From Candidatus Hydrogenedentota bacterium (GTDB lineage Bacteria; Hydrogenedentota; Hydrogenedentia; Hydrogenedentales; JAEUWI01), in NCBI GenBank assembly GCA_019637335.1, contig JAHBVV010000018.1, positions 1 to 64,000 on the forward strand: 64,000 bases of DNA. Direction: 5' to 3'. The position numbers and the translations under genes are program-made. This document shows positions 46,500 through 55,758 of the stretch, piece after piece. A model generated the notes under the pieces. It did not search any database. It was not told where the DNA came from and was given only the letters and a program-made list of their open reading frames with translations. Every line of letters begins with the position of its first letter. Within the stretch, counting starts at the first letter, position 1.

Positions 46500-48773
46500 A
46501 TGACCACGCTTCCCCTGCTTTTGACCCTCGCGCAGCTTGCCACGGCGGGCGCGCTGCAACTGGATGAATCGCCCGCGGGCCCACAGGACTGGGGCTTCCG
46601 CCCGGCGCACGAATCCACGGTGCGGACGACGCCGCCGGCCCTGGTGTGGCGTCCGGTGGAGGGCGCGGCCTATTACGCCGTCGAAATCGCGCGGGACGAG
46701 GCATTCACGGCGCAGAAGCGTTTGTATCCGGCGGTGCGCTGGTCTTCGTTTGCGCCCGACATGGCGCTGGAGCCGGGGGTTTGGTTCTGGCGTTACGCCG
46801 CGGCGGACGCGGACGGCGCGCAGAGCGCCTGGAGCCGGACGCGGCGCTTTGAGGTGGCGGCGGACGCCCGGCCCTACCCGAAACCGGCTATCGGGGAGCT
46901 GGCGGGGCGTATTCCGGCGTCGCACCCGAAGCTTTTTCTGCGGCCGGAGGAGATCCCCGCGTTTCAGGAGGCCGCGCAGGGCCGCCAGGCCGCGCAGTGG
47001 GCGGACCTGGTGAAGAGTGCGGACGGGCTGCTGAAGTCCCCGCCGGACACGACCGAGCCGCCGAAGTATCCCGAGGGTACGGTGCACAAGAGCGACGCCT
47101 GGAAAAAGATCTGGTGGGGCAACAGGCGGCGCGCCATCGCGGTGGCGGATGGGGCGGCGACGCTGGCCTTTGTGTACCGGCTCACGGGCGAGGAGAAGTA
47201 TGGCGACGCGGCGAAGGATCTCATGATGGCCTTTGCGGCGTGGGACCCGCGCGGTGCGACGAGCTACAAGTACAACGACGAGGCGGCGATGCCGCTGCTG
47301 TACTTCCCGGCGCGCGCGTATACGTGGGCGCATGATCGCTTCAGCCCGGCGGAGCGCAAGAAGATCGTGGAGGTCATGCGGGTTCGCGCGGCGGAGTGCT
47401 TTAACCACCTGAACGGGCGTCAGCACCTCTGGCGGCCCTACGCGAGCCACTCCAACCGCGCGTGGCACTTCCTCGGCGAGGTGGCGATCGCGTTCCACGG
47501 TGAGATTCCCGAGGCGGAGACCTGGCTGGACTACGCGATGACGATCTTCTACACATGCTACCCGGTGTGGGGCGGCGAGGATGGCGGCTGGCACGAGGGA
47601 CTCGCGTACTGGTCGAGCTATATGGGCCGGTTCATGTACTGGGTGTTCGCCTCGCAGGCGGCCTTCGGCATCGACCCCTTCGAGAAGCCGTTTTTCGCGT
47701 CCACGGGCTACTACGCGATGTATTCGCTGCCGCCGGGCACGAAGGAGGGGGCGTGGGGCGACCAGGCGCAGGGCGCCTCCTCCAGGAGCATTGCCAGCCT
47801 GATGCGCACCTTCGCGGCGGGCGCGGGTAACCCGCACTGGAAGTGGTACGCGGAGACGCAGGGGGCCGGCGCGCCGGGCGGCTACATGGGCTTCATCCAG
47901 TCCTACCGGGGCGGTGACATCGCGGCGGCGGCGCCGGCCGATCTGCCCTCGTCGCGCGCTTTCCCGGCGGCGGGCCTGGCCGTGCTGAATTCGGACCTGA
48001 TGGACGGCGAGAACAACGTCCAGATCCAGCTGAAGAGCAGCCCCTTCGGCCGCCAGAGCCACGGCTACAACGCGAACAACGCCTTCCTGCTGCACCTGGG
48101 CGGGGAGCGCGTTTTCCGGAAGAGCGGGAAGCGCGACGTCCACGGAAGCCCGCACCACACGAAGTGGATGTGGGAGACGAAGTCGGACAACGCGATCCTC
48201 GTGAACGGGAAGGGCCAGCCGCCGCATTCCGCCGCCGCGCGCGGACATATTGCGCATTTCCAGACCTCGAAGACCCTCGATGTCGTTGTGGGCGAGGCCG
48301 GCGCTTCCTACGAATCGCTCGACCGCTGGACGCGCCGGATCTTCTTCCTGAAGCCGCACGCCGCCGTGATCCACGACGTGCTGGAGGCGCGGGAGCCGTC
48401 GGACTACCAGTGGCTCCTGCACGCCACGGGATCGTTCACGATCGACGAGGGCGGCGTGTTCTGGGAAGGCGAACAGGGCAGCGTCGACGTGGAATTCATC
48501 CACCCGCCGAAGCTCGCCATTTCCCAGACGAAGGAATACGACACCCCGCCGCATGAGTGGGCCAATTTCGACCTCGACGAGGTGCACCTGACCGCCGCGA
48601 CCACCAAAAAGGCCGCGCGCCAGGAGTTCATCACGCTGATGACCTTCGACGACGCCCCGGTGGAGTTCAAGCACGAGCGCAAGCAGGACCAGACGACACT
48701 CGCCATCGCCCTGCCCGACCGTATCGTCGCCCTCCAACTGAGCCCGGATCGCTTCGAGGTGCGCGAGGAGTAG
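46500..48773 (+). CDS. Heparinase II/III-like polysaccharide lyase (DUF4962 type), exported
   Basis: The 757-residue protein has a signal peptide (~1-18). An N-terminal Ig/FN3-like part of DUF4962 (~20-120: PPALVWRPVEGAAYYAVEIARDEAF) is followed by an alpha/alpha toroid (~125-480) with WRPYASHSNRAWHFLGEVAIAFHGE and GGEDGGWHEGLAYWSSY. The C-terminal heparinase II/III beta-sheet domain (~500-757) contains SHGYNANNAFLLHLGGERVFRKSGKRD and GSPHHTKWMWETKSDNAILVNGKGQ. In this superfamily Tyr/His residues in the toroid and a metal-binding His in the beta-domain act in beta-elimination of uronate polymers; the substrate here is unknown. AGAAGG lies before the ATG. The last 557 bases are duplicated at 52663. 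Confidence 0.85.
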   Translation: MTTLPLLLTLAQLATAGALQLDESPAGPQDWGFRPAHESTVRTTPPALVWRPVEGAAYYAVEIARDEAFTAQKRLYPAVRWSSFAPDMALEPGVWFWRYAAADADGAQSAWSRTRRFEVAADARPYPKPAIGELAGRIPASHPKLFLRPEEIPAFQEAAQGRQAAQWADLVKSADGLLKSPPDTTEPPKYPEGTVHKSDAWKKIWWGNRRRAIAVADGAATLAFVYRLTGEEKYGDAAKDLMMAFAAWDPRGATSYKYNDEAAMPLLYFPARAYTWAHDRFSPAERKKIVEVMRVRAAECFNHLNGRQHLWRPYASHSNRAWHFLGEVAIAFHGEIPEAETWLDYAMTIFYTCYPVWGGEDGGWHEGLAYWSSYMGRFMYWVFASQAAFGIDPFEKPFFASTGYYAMYSLPPGTKEGAWGDQAQGASSRSIASLMRTFAAGAGNPHWKWYAETQGAGAPGGYMGFIQSYRGGDIAAAAPADLPSSRAFPAAGLAVLNSDLMDGENNVQIQLKSSPFGRQSHGYNANNAFLLHLGGERVFRKSGKRDVHGSPHHTKWMWETKSDNAILVNGKGQPPHSAAARGHIAHFQTSKTLDVVVGEAGASYESLDRWTRRIFFLKPHAAVIHDVLEAREPSDYQWLLHATGSFTIDEGGVFWEGEQGSVDVEFIHPPKLAISQTKEYDTPPHEWANFDLDEVHLTAATTKKAARQEFITLMTFDDAPVEFKHERKQDQTTLAIALPDRIVALQLSPDRFEVREE

Positions 48774-48779
48774 GCGGAG
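48223..48779 (+). repeat. 557-bp direct repeat, left copy (3' end of the lyase gene)
   Basis: Bases 48223-48779 align without gaps to 52663-53219, with 7 mismatches by direct reading (about 98.7% identity). It spans from CGCATTCC through the stop codon to TAGGCGGAG. It bounds the lower-G+C island on the left. Confidence 0.97.
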
Positions 48780-48842
48780 TATTTAGGTCCGTCCGTGTCC
48801 GGATGGCCGATTAATCGATTTCGGAACCCTGAGATCAAGAAA

Positions 48843-50393
48843 TCACGGATGGTATAAAACCTTAACTGGAACTGACCTCTCGTCGTCTGTCTTGAACAAC
48901 AATCCCCCACTTCCTCGCTCGCTTAACGGTACCGTGGGTTTGTAAGTCACTTTGTACTTTTTGGCCTTGGAGTCGCCTGCCAAGATTTCCTCAATATATA
49001 GCCCTTCGAGCCCGAATGATTCTATTGACGTTACCTCGACTTCTCCACCTGATCGTCGTCGTATACTCGTTTCTGCAACCAACTTGCTTGATCCTAACAA
49101 TAATACTGCGGGATTTGCCTGAATATCTCTAACTATCTCCCCATTTATTCCCACTCTTATGGGTTGCTCCCCCGCATTCTTGCTTGTCATGACTTCTAGT
49201 ATTGCGTCTAAATGACCCTCGACAGATTCCGACTCGACGGTAGCTGTCAAATCTATGACCCAATCCCTCTTCGTTGCCATTGGCAGGCCTGTTCGCGTCG
49301 GTTCATTCCTTCCAAAACGCACTTTTATTGTGACTGCTTCCACGGGCACCTCTGAATTCTTTGTCCCGACAGTTCGAACATCAATGATTTGAAAGGATTC
49401 ATCTGCTGGCGCAAATACCGCAAGATGCCTGGAGATAGTCTGGCCAATGGACATGGGTCCGAAGTTAATCTCTGTCGGATTCGTGATTTGGGGATTGGAA
49501 ACATGGCCGCTTATGCGCAAATATGAACTGGGACAATCCAAATCGTTTGACGTCACATAAATTGAAGTGAAAAAGTCTCCACGATCATTGCTGAGATCTA
49601 GTACGGCTCGAAGTTGGGTCGTTTCACCAGGCTTTACAACCTTGCTGTCTATGCCAGCAGACGTGCATGAACATCCCACCTTTCCTAGCTCAAGGGTCAG
49701 ACACTCGTTGCCAAGATTGCTAGCATTAAATGCGACTTCCAGTGACTTGCTGGGTTTCACAACTCCAAAGTCGACCGACGCAGTCTCCCAACTCAAACGC
49801 GGACCAATTCTTGAGTATTCAATCGCTGGACGCTTCAAGAGCAGAGCCTCGCCGTTCCACATTCGGGATAACTCATCCTGCGCAAGCAGGCGGGCGGTGT
49901 CTTCGGGATCGTAAACGTATACCTTACTCGGAATTACATCACTGACCTCCCTAGGGTCACAGGCTACGAAGTGATTTCCGTTCACCCAAAGCACTGCAGT
50001 TCCCTTGAATCGTACCAGCTCTTGCCATGTTGTTTCTCGCAACTCAGCATTCGCACCGAATTGTTCTGCTCTTGACTTCAATTCAGCAAAGGAATTCCCC
50101 TTGTCGCTTATTGTCATCAATGAAGCAATTTGGCGGAGATCCACTGGATAACCTATACGGCTCAGCGCGACCATAAGTGAACGAGGCCCGCAGAGTTTTT
50201 CGTGACTGTCCTGCTCTCCAAGTGATTGTGCATCCATTACGTTTTCTAACGGGTGATCGGCAGAACAAGATGCAAGCTGAAATACTACCCAAATAGCGAT
50301 ACAAATCGCACTGTGGGAAAGCACCACTTTAGGCCGATATTTACTACACCCATGTCGCACTTTTATTCCATCTCCGAGTCTGAATCGACTCAT
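48843..50393 (-). CDS. Lipoprotein: C39-like cysteine peptidase fused to DUF1573
   Basis: The 516-residue protein has an N-terminal hydrophobic segment with lipobox LASC (C43). Residues ~60-185 match the papain-like C39 fold: LCGPRSLMVALSRIG with nucleophile C68, VNGNHFVACDP with H141, and YVYDPED with D162. DUF1573 follows (~204-290: FGVVKPSKSLEVAFNASNLGN...GCSCTSAG), then further beta-domains to the end. C39 enzymes cut precursors after double glycine, and a GG-containing Cys-rich protein is encoded in the same cluster. It would act outside the cytoplasm, tethered by lipid. I start at the ATG at 50393, 10 bases after the preceding stop; TTG at 50399 is possible. G+C is clearly lower than in flanking DNA. 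Confidence 0.8.
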   Translation of the reverse strand: MSRFRLGDGIKVRHGCSKYRPKVVLSHSAICIAIWVVFQLASCSADHPLENVMDAQSLGEQDSHEKLCGPRSLMVALSRIGYPVDLRQIASLMTISDKGNSFAELKSRAEQFGANAELRETTWQELVRFKGTAVLWVNGNHFVACDPREVSDVIPSKVYVYDPEDTARLLAQDELSRMWNGEALLLKRPAIEYSRIGPRLSWETASVDFGVVKPSKSLEVAFNASNLGNECLTLELGKVGCSCTSAGIDSKVVKPGETTQLRAVLDLSNDRGDFFTSIYVTSNDLDCPSSYLRISGHVSNPQITNPTEINFGPMSIGQTISRHLAVFAPADESFQIIDVRTVGTKNSEVPVEAVTIKVRFGRNEPTRTGLPMATKRDWVIDLTATVESESVEGHLDAILEVMTSKNAGEQPIRVGINGEIVRDIQANPAVLLLGSSKLVAETSIRRRSGGEVEVTSIESFGLEGLYIEEILAGDSKAKKYKVTYKPTVPLSERGSGGLLFKTDDERSVPVKVLYHP

Positions 50394-50403
50394 CTTCAAA
50401 TGC

Positions 50404-51405
50404 TCAGTTGGCCGCCGAACGTTCCAATTGCAATTCGGGCGTCACATAGTCCGGCATCCGCTCTCCAATCCCGAGTTCCATAACTAGAGGGATTGACGGG
50501 TTTCGGTGGTCGATCAGCGTCGTTTGTCGGGCGTACGGGCCATAGGAATGCTCCAAAGCCTGCCGGAGAAGTTCGGCGTTCTCCGATGGCGCGATCGTCT
50601 CAAACGTTATCGTCACCGACTCACCTTCTTTCATGGAAGGGGTCCGCCAGCGGCCCCATTCCGGAATGAAGCGGCCCTCTGTGACGCGCGCGCCATGGTT
50701 CTCCATGTGCAGGAACGCGATCCCGGCACGTTCATCCTCCGCGCTCTGGTAGAAGGATGCGCTCCTTACCATCCAGTGCTTTTCGGGCTCTATGGTCAAG
50801 CGCCACCATCCGATCTGGGAATCTAACAGCCCCCTTCCGCTCCCACGGACATCGAGCGTTCCTTCGCCGACTTCGGAGACCGACTCTACCGCGTCGATGT
50901 GGGATGCGAACCCCCTGCCCATGGACCATAGCACCCTTTTCACCGGCTCGGAAAATGCCTGGCTGTCCCCGCTCTGAATGGAAACGATTGCCTGCTGTTT
51001 GTCCAGGGGTATGTCGTCTGCTCTCGCTGCGGTACTATTCGGGTCTGCCTTTATTTCCACAATGGTTGCCAGAACTTCCGTTACAAGGGTTGTGGTGCCT
51101 ACATAGGCCATCCATTCCCTGGCATCGCCAACATGCGCGGGGAATTCCCGGGCTCTGCTCACAACCGCCACATACCCATTTCCCGCAGAGAATTGCCAGG
51201 TTCGCTCCAGTTCCGGACTGACTCGTGTTGAAAGTCTTTGATCCGTTCCGGAAACGCTCACGGAACTCGTATAGGCGGAATCAAAGTCGCGAAGTTGCGG
51301 GAGAATGTCACTCGGACGGTGGGGCTCACCTGCGCCGGCCTGTAGAGCGACTCCCGCCAGAATTAAGCCTGTCAATTGAACGTGAAACCTTGTCGAATTG
51401 CGCAT
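50404..51405 (-). CDS. Secreted protein of unknown function in the C39 island
   Basis: The 333-residue protein has a signal peptide (FHVQLTGLILAGVALQAGAGEP) and GGAGG before the ATG at 51405. The mature part looks mixed alpha/beta with no cysteines: WQFSAGNGYVAVVSR near 70, a central GRGLLDSQIGWWRLTIEPEKHWMVRSASFY (two halves, ~195-225), and GESVTITFETIAP. The layout, with repeated short strands and W-rich turns, recalls LolA/LolB-like or outer-membrane sorting-protein folds of planctomycetes, but this is only a resemblance. It is co-transcribed with the C39-DUF1573 gene (10-base gap). No homolog elsewhere in the window. Confidence 0.7.
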   Translation of the reverse strand: MRNSTRFHVQLTGLILAGVALQAGAGEPHRPSDILPQLRDFDSAYTSSVSVSGTDQRLSTRVSPELERTWQFSAGNGYVAVVSRAREFPAHVGDAREWMAYVGTTTLVTEVLATIVEIKADPNSTAARADDIPLDKQQAIVSIQSGDSQAFSEPVKRVLWSMGRGFASHIDAVESVSEVGEGTLDVRGSGRGLLDSQIGWWRLTIEPEKHWMVRSASFYQSAEDERAGIAFLHMENHGARVTEGRFIPEWGRWRTPSMKEGESVTITFETIAPSENAELLRQALEHSYGPYARQTTLIDHRNPSIPLVMELGIGERMPDYVTPELQLERSAAN

Positions 51406-51676
51406 GATTTGTGCCTCCGGATTTCAAACACCAAATCCTCGTTGCCGTTGCCAATTGAAGAGGAGCCTCGTGACAAGATATGGTTCGGTCCAGAACGCTC
51501 CATTGCTCGAGCACTTTCACTTCAAGAGAATTCTTTCTCCGCATCCGCAGGGAATTATGGAGAAACAACGCGGGTCTTTATCGCCGCCACCTTAGAATGG
51601 ACTGCTGAGACCCAGGCGCGTCTCCCCAATAGACCGCATAGATGAGAATGTCGTTGAATTTTGGCGCGCCCCCTCT

Positions 51677-52231
51677 TTAACCGCAGACCACTCTGCCCAG
51701 TTGAGTTTCAACAGTAACATAGCTACCGCCATCGCAGTTCGCTCGTAGACATTTATATTCAATCGCGTAAGCGTTGCACCACAGTGGATCGTTAAAGGAT
51801 ACAACAGCAGGGTCGCATCCAGTAAATGAACCTTCGTACTGAATCTGGTACGTCATTATCTTGGAGGAATCTTGGCGCAAGACGCATGGAACCGGATTGG
51901 TTTGCTCTTCCACGGGACATCTGGCGTAGAGTTCGATGTTTAGGAGGCATTTCGTTGCGTCGCACAGCGTTAATGGATTCATGTTCGCATGATCGCATTC
52001 AGCTTGAACTTTTTCCGGGTGGATGAGTCCGCCAGAGTCGATACACTCCCCGCATCCGGTTTCGCCTCCTCGAAGGCGCTCTAAGTTGCCAACAGCCTTT
52101 TCACTCAATCGGTTTTCCGATGTTGTCAAACCGGTGAATCCTGAAATTGCGATTACAACGAGGGAGATACCATAGCAGAAATGGATTACTATCCGCTTTT
52201 TTGTTCCTCTAGGTATATTTGAGAACTCCAT
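51677..52231 (-). CDS. Signal-anchored Cys-rich protein with double-glycine-like motif (candidate C39 substrate)
   Basis: The 184-residue protein has an N-terminal TM or signal segment (~13-35), then ENRLSEKAVGNLERLRGG with GG at 55-56. Hydrophobic residues at -4 (L53) and -7 (L50) from the glycine pair, and an LS ahead, match double-glycine leaders cut by C39 peptidases, although the LS sits three residues further out than usual. After GG come 12 cysteines, starting GCGEC and ending VVCG, enough for six disulfides. AAAGGT lies before the ATG at 52231. It is the first gene of the minus-strand cluster; 271 bases with no ORF of note separate it from the next. Processing is inferred from motif and neighbourhood. 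Confidence 0.7.
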   Translation of the reverse strand: MEFSNIPRGTKKRIVIHFCYGISLVVIAISGFTGLTTSENRLSEKAVGNLERLRGGETGCGECIDSGGLIHPEKVQAECDHANMNPLTLCDATKCLLNIELYARCPVEEQTNPVPCVLRQDSSKIMTYQIQYEGSFTGCDPAVVSFNDPLWCNAYAIEYKCLRANCDGGSYVTVETQLGRVVCG

Positions 52232-52662
52232 AATTTATACCTTTGAAAGTAGTTAAAGATACACACCACGACAGGTTTACTAATCTACAAGCCAGATGTC
52301 CAAAATACATGGAATCTGAGGCACATCTCCGTTGCTGGGGATTCATCGCTTCAAGAGGTCAAGTTAGTTCGTCTGCTTGGGGTGAGAAGAGGTATTGAAT
52401 TTGCCCGTGTGAGAGCAAGCCGACATAGCCACTCACTTATATCACTGTATAGCGCGAGACTTTGTTTCTCGTGTACACTGTGCTGCCGTCCTTTTGAAAG
52501 GATAACTTAGATCGACCGTATTGTCAAGATAAATATTCGGCGGAGCCTGCGATGAAACCAGGGTGAATTCCCGATCCGGTTTTTCTGGATTTGCCTGGGC
52601 GATACGCGCGATTTGTCCCAAAATGGGATTGGAGGAAACGTGGCGCGGGCTGGAAACTGGGG
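52232..52662. other. AT-richer end of the island, no gene
   Basis: This stretch has the lowest G+C around here. It likely carries the promoter of the Cys-rich protein gene on the minus strand, but no clear -35/-10 pair was found. No integrase, att-like short repeat or tRNA fragment is visible. High-G+C sequence resumes at about 52550. Confidence 0.5.
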
Positions 52663-53219
52663 CGCATTCCGCCGCCGCGCGCGGACATATTGCGCATTTC
52701 CAGACCTCGAAGACCCTCGATGTCGTTGTGGGCGAGGCCGGCGCTTCCTACGAATCGCTCGACCGCTGGACGCGCCGGATCTTCTTCCTGAAGCCGCACG
52801 CCGCCGTGATCCACGACGTGCTGGAGGCGCGGGAGCCGTCGGACTACCAGTGGCTCCTGCACGCCACGGGATCGTTCACGATCGACGAGGGCGGCGTGTT
52901 CTGGGAAGGCGAACAGGGCAGCGTCGACGTGGAATTCATCCACCCGCCGAAGCTCGCCATCTCGCAGACGAAGGAATACGACACGCCGCCGCATGAGTGG
53001 GCCAATTTCGACCTCGACGAGGTGCACCTGACCGCCGCGACCACCAAAAAGGCCGCGCGCCAGGAGTTCATCACGCTGATGACCTTCGACGACGCCCCGG
53101 TGGAGTTCAAGCACGAGCGCAAGAAGGAACAGACGACACTCGCCATCGCCCTGCCCGACCGTATCGTCGCGCTCCAACTGAGCCCGGACCGCTTCGAGGT
53201 GCGCGAGGAGTAGGCGGAG
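52663..53219 (+). pseudogene. 3' fragment of the heparinase-like lyase gene (right direct-repeat copy)
   Basis: This copy encodes the last ~184 residues of the lyase (from HSAAARGHIAHFQ to EVREE) with no N-terminal domain, signal or active-site toroid. A start at 52563 would only prefix unrelated residues, so it is treated as a broken copy. Of 7 substitutions against 48223-48779, five are synonymous and two change Q-D to K-E (KQDQ to KKEQ). The synonymous excess suggests it diverged as part of a working allele before being truncated. Confidence 0.9.
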
Positions 53220-53323
53220 GGGCGGGCGCTGTCCGAATCGGCGCGGGTGTAATGGCCGTTGGTTCAGCGTTGCCGCGCGTCGCGGCGGCGGGCTGACCCC
53301 TGCGCATTGCGTTGTTGATTCGC

Positions 53324-53830
53324 TTAAGGGAATTCTCCGGGCGACCAGAATCCCAAGACGAGATACCCGTATAGGAGTGCGTGTGCCAGTAGCGGCGCGA
53401 GAAAGAGCGGGTAACGTGTGCTTTCAAATGCGAATTCCACGGGGTCTTCCCTTGCATCTCGCTCGAGGCGCTTCAGCCGACCGGCTGGGCTCTTCCAAGG
53501 GTGCGCGATCGGGGTCTGCGGTTTGGCAATTGTTTTGGCCGAATGCACTGTTGGCCGGCTTTCTTGCAGGTAAGGCCTACAGAATTCGCGAGACAAACCC
53601 CAGAAATACACAACCACAAAAATACCGCTGAATACTCCCAGACTATAGAGAAGATATGGAAGGGGGTTTTCCAGATCATAACGAATCGGATACTCGTAGG
53701 CGAGGAAAGTATAGAGAACCGCATGCCAGCATGCCGCCCAGAAGAACGCGGGAATGATCGAAAGAAGCGAGAACATAACGTTAAGCGCGATTACACGCCG
53801 TACTCGTTGGTTGGTTTCCGGTATAGGCAT
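53324..53830 (-). CDS. Membrane protein of unknown function
   Basis: The 168-residue protein has three or four hydrophobic helices: VIALNVMFSLLSIIPAFFWAACW (two halves, ~13-35), LLYSLGVFSGIFVVVYFWGL near 62-82, and LFLAPLLAHALLYGYLVLGF near 143-162. A basic loop (WKSPAGRLKRLERDAREDP) precedes the last helix. No family is recognised. G+C is lower than in the oxidoreductase genes beyond, like the island just to the left, so it may be part of the same acquired DNA. Its start at 53830 is the only ATG before the first helix. Confidence 0.6.
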   Translation of the reverse strand: MPIPETNQRVRRVIALNVMFSLLSIIPAFFWAACWHAVLYTFLAYEYPIRYDLENPLPYLLYSLGVFSGIFVVVYFWGLSREFCRPYLQESRPTVHSAKTIAKPQTPIAHPWKSPAGRLKRLERDAREDPVEFAFESTRYPLFLAPLLAHALLYGYLVLGFWSPGEFP

Positions 53831-54283
53831 GGCTATCCAATTCAGCGGCCAACTGTTTCCACACGGTCCTGTCTGACCGAATCGCTGTTCCGGGCGCGAG
53901 ACTTGCGTGGTTAGTACTTGTGGGATTTCGGTCGAATGCCCGCGTTGAAATTGTGTTGAATCAACCCTACATCAGATTGGCCGGGAGGTCAAGCGAAGAA
54001 GCCCGCTCGCGGACCGGCTTTGTTCGTGATTAGGCCGGGAAGCCCGGGGCTCCGGAAGAACGGGCAGGCGCTGTCCGAATGGGGGCGTTCGCTGCGCGGA
54101 ATGTCCGCGATCCTTTCCGCCTTTGGCGCAGGGGACAGCAGGGACGCCTATCCTACGTTTTTCGCGGACAGGCCGAGGGTGCGTCTTGGCGGGAATGTCT
54201 GAGTCCGCCCGCAAAAATAATCCGCCCCCGGGCCGGGGTTGGCGGCGCGGGGGCGGATGGGTGTCGGGCGGTGTGTGTGCGCG
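53831..54283. repeat. Intergenic region with CGCGGAATGTCCGCG repeat
   Basis: The third copy of CGCGGAATGTCCGCGATCC is at 54095-54113; similarity to 35779-35850 continues to 54165 (GGACAGCAGGGACGCCTATC). No gene was found in this gap. Confidence 0.65.
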
Positions 54284-55585
54284 TCAGACGAATTCGGTCT
54301 CGCCGGGGCGGGCGATGGGCCGGACGGCGAGGGGGCCCCATTCGAGCCTGGGCAGCAGGTCGAGCTGCGAGTTGGACACCTCGTCCCAGGTGAGGGTTTT
54401 GCCGGTGTAGGCGGAGAGGCGCCCCATGATGGCCATGAGCGTGCTGTCGCACATGTACTGGCCGTCGTTGATGGGCTCGCCCTGGCGGATGCTCGCGAAG
54501 AGGGCGTTGTGCTCGTTCTGGTACATGTTGTCGTCGGGCGCCTTTTCGTGCTTCCACTCGCCGAGTTTGGCGGATTTAATCGTGTGGCTCTGGAGCTCGG
54601 CGACGCCCTCGGTCCCGTAGATCCAGTCGGACACGTCGGTGCTGGTGCTGGCCCACTGGCGGCAGCTGCTGAAGCACTTCGTGCCGTCGGCCCATTCGTA
54701 GACCGTGTTGAAGTGGTCGAAGATATTGCCGAACTTCTCGTCGGTGCGGACGGCGCGCCCGCCGCTGGAGGTGGCTTTCACGGGGTAGACGTTGCCCATG
54801 ACCCAGCCGATCTTGTCGAGGCTGTGGATGTGCTGCTCGTTGATGTGGTCGCCGGAGAGCCAGTCGTGGTAGAGCCAGTTGCGCACCTGGAACTCCATAT
54901 CGGTCCAGTCGGGCTGGCGATCATGGAACCAGAGTGCGCCGGTGTTGTAGGTGGTCTGCATGGTGAGGATCCGGCCGACGGCGCCGTCCTGGATGCGCCC
55001 GATGGTGTCGCGCTTGGCGTTTTCATAGCGGTAGCACAGGCCGGAGACGATCGAGAGGCCCTTCTGCTCGGCGAGCTTGCAGGTTTCGCGCACGGAGCGC
55101 ACGCCGGTCGGGTCGACGGCGATGGGCTTTTCGCAGAAGACGTGGCAGCCCTTTTCCACCGCCGCGCGCAGGTGCTCGGGGCGGAAGGCGGGCGGCGCCG
55201 CCAGCACGACGACATCGCACAGCGCGATGACGTCCTTGTAGCCGTCGAATCCGGCGAACTTGTGGGCCTCGTCCACGGCGACCTGGTTTTCCACGCCGCT
55301 GCCGGCGGCCTGAAGCCGCTTGTGCACGTCGTCGATGCGGTCGGCGAAGGTGTCGGCCATGGCGACCAGCTTCGTGTTCGGATCGGCCAGCAGCGCCTCG
55401 CGGATGGCGCCGCGCCCGCGCCCGCCGCAGCCGATAATGCCGACCTTGAGCACCTCCGCCTCGCTGTCGCCCGCGGCCGCCCGCGCGCTGGAGGCGACGT
55501 GGAACGTGGCCGCGGCCACGGCCGCCGCGCCGGAATGGCGCATGAAATCACGGCGGGAAGCGCCCGCCCCGGGAATGTGTGTCAT
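54284..55585 (-). CDS. Gfo/Idh/MocA-family oxidoreductase, Tat-exported
   Basis: The 433-residue NAD(P)-dependent oxidoreductase begins with a Tat signal (SRRDFMRHSG then a hydrophobic Ala-rich stretch to ~37). The Rossmann motif is VGIIGCGGRGRG (~48-59). The conserved CEKPIAVD contains the EKP lysine that is catalytic in the family, and DHINEQHIHSLDKIGWVMG holds the active-site His pair. Periplasmic members of this group, common in Planctomycetes and Hydrogenedentes, oxidise sugar derivatives; the substrate is unknown. AAGGAG lies eight bases before the ATG at 55585. A relative with the same Tat motif lies at 58063, on the other side of dnaX. It is divergent from the SRP RNA-dnaX unit. Confidence 0.9.
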   Translation of the reverse strand: MTHIPGAGASRRDFMRHSGAAAVAAATFHVASSARAAAGDSEAEVLKVGIIGCGGRGRGAIREALLADPNTKLVAMADTFADRIDDVHKRLQAAGSGVENQVAVDEAHKFAGFDGYKDVIALCDVVVLAAPPAFRPEHLRAAVEKGCHVFCEKPIAVDPTGVRSVRETCKLAEQKGLSIVSGLCYRYENAKRDTIGRIQDGAVGRILTMQTTYNTGALWFHDRQPDWTDMEFQVRNWLYHDWLSGDHINEQHIHSLDKIGWVMGNVYPVKATSSGGRAVRTDEKFGNIFDHFNTVYEWADGTKCFSSCRQWASTSTDVSDWIYGTEGVAELQSHTIKSAKLGEWKHEKAPDDNMYQNEHNALFASIRQGEPINDGQYMCDSTLMAIMGRLSAYTGKTLTWDEVSNSQLDLLPRLEWGPLAVRPIARPGETEFV

Positions 55586-55758
55586 GGAATGGCTCCTTCG
55601 GATCGGCCCCCGGCGCGCCCGGACGCCCCGCAATATGGCGAGAAAGCCGGCCGGGCCAGCGGCCGCGTGTTCATCGTGTGGGGTTGCCGGCGGCCCGGTC
55701 CCCAAGGCGTCATGATAGCGCAAAGCGCCCCCGCTCGCCAAGCCCGCCCGCGGGCCGT

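Noticed and set aside
48780-52660. Prophage or integrase-borne island
   Set aside because: No integrase, recombinase, phage structural gene, tRNA or short att repeat was found; only the long direct repeats mark the borders.
52563-53213. A 216-residue independent gene
   Set aside because: From residue ~34 on it is the duplicated C terminus of the lyase, with no signal or toroid domain. Treated as a pseudogene fragment.
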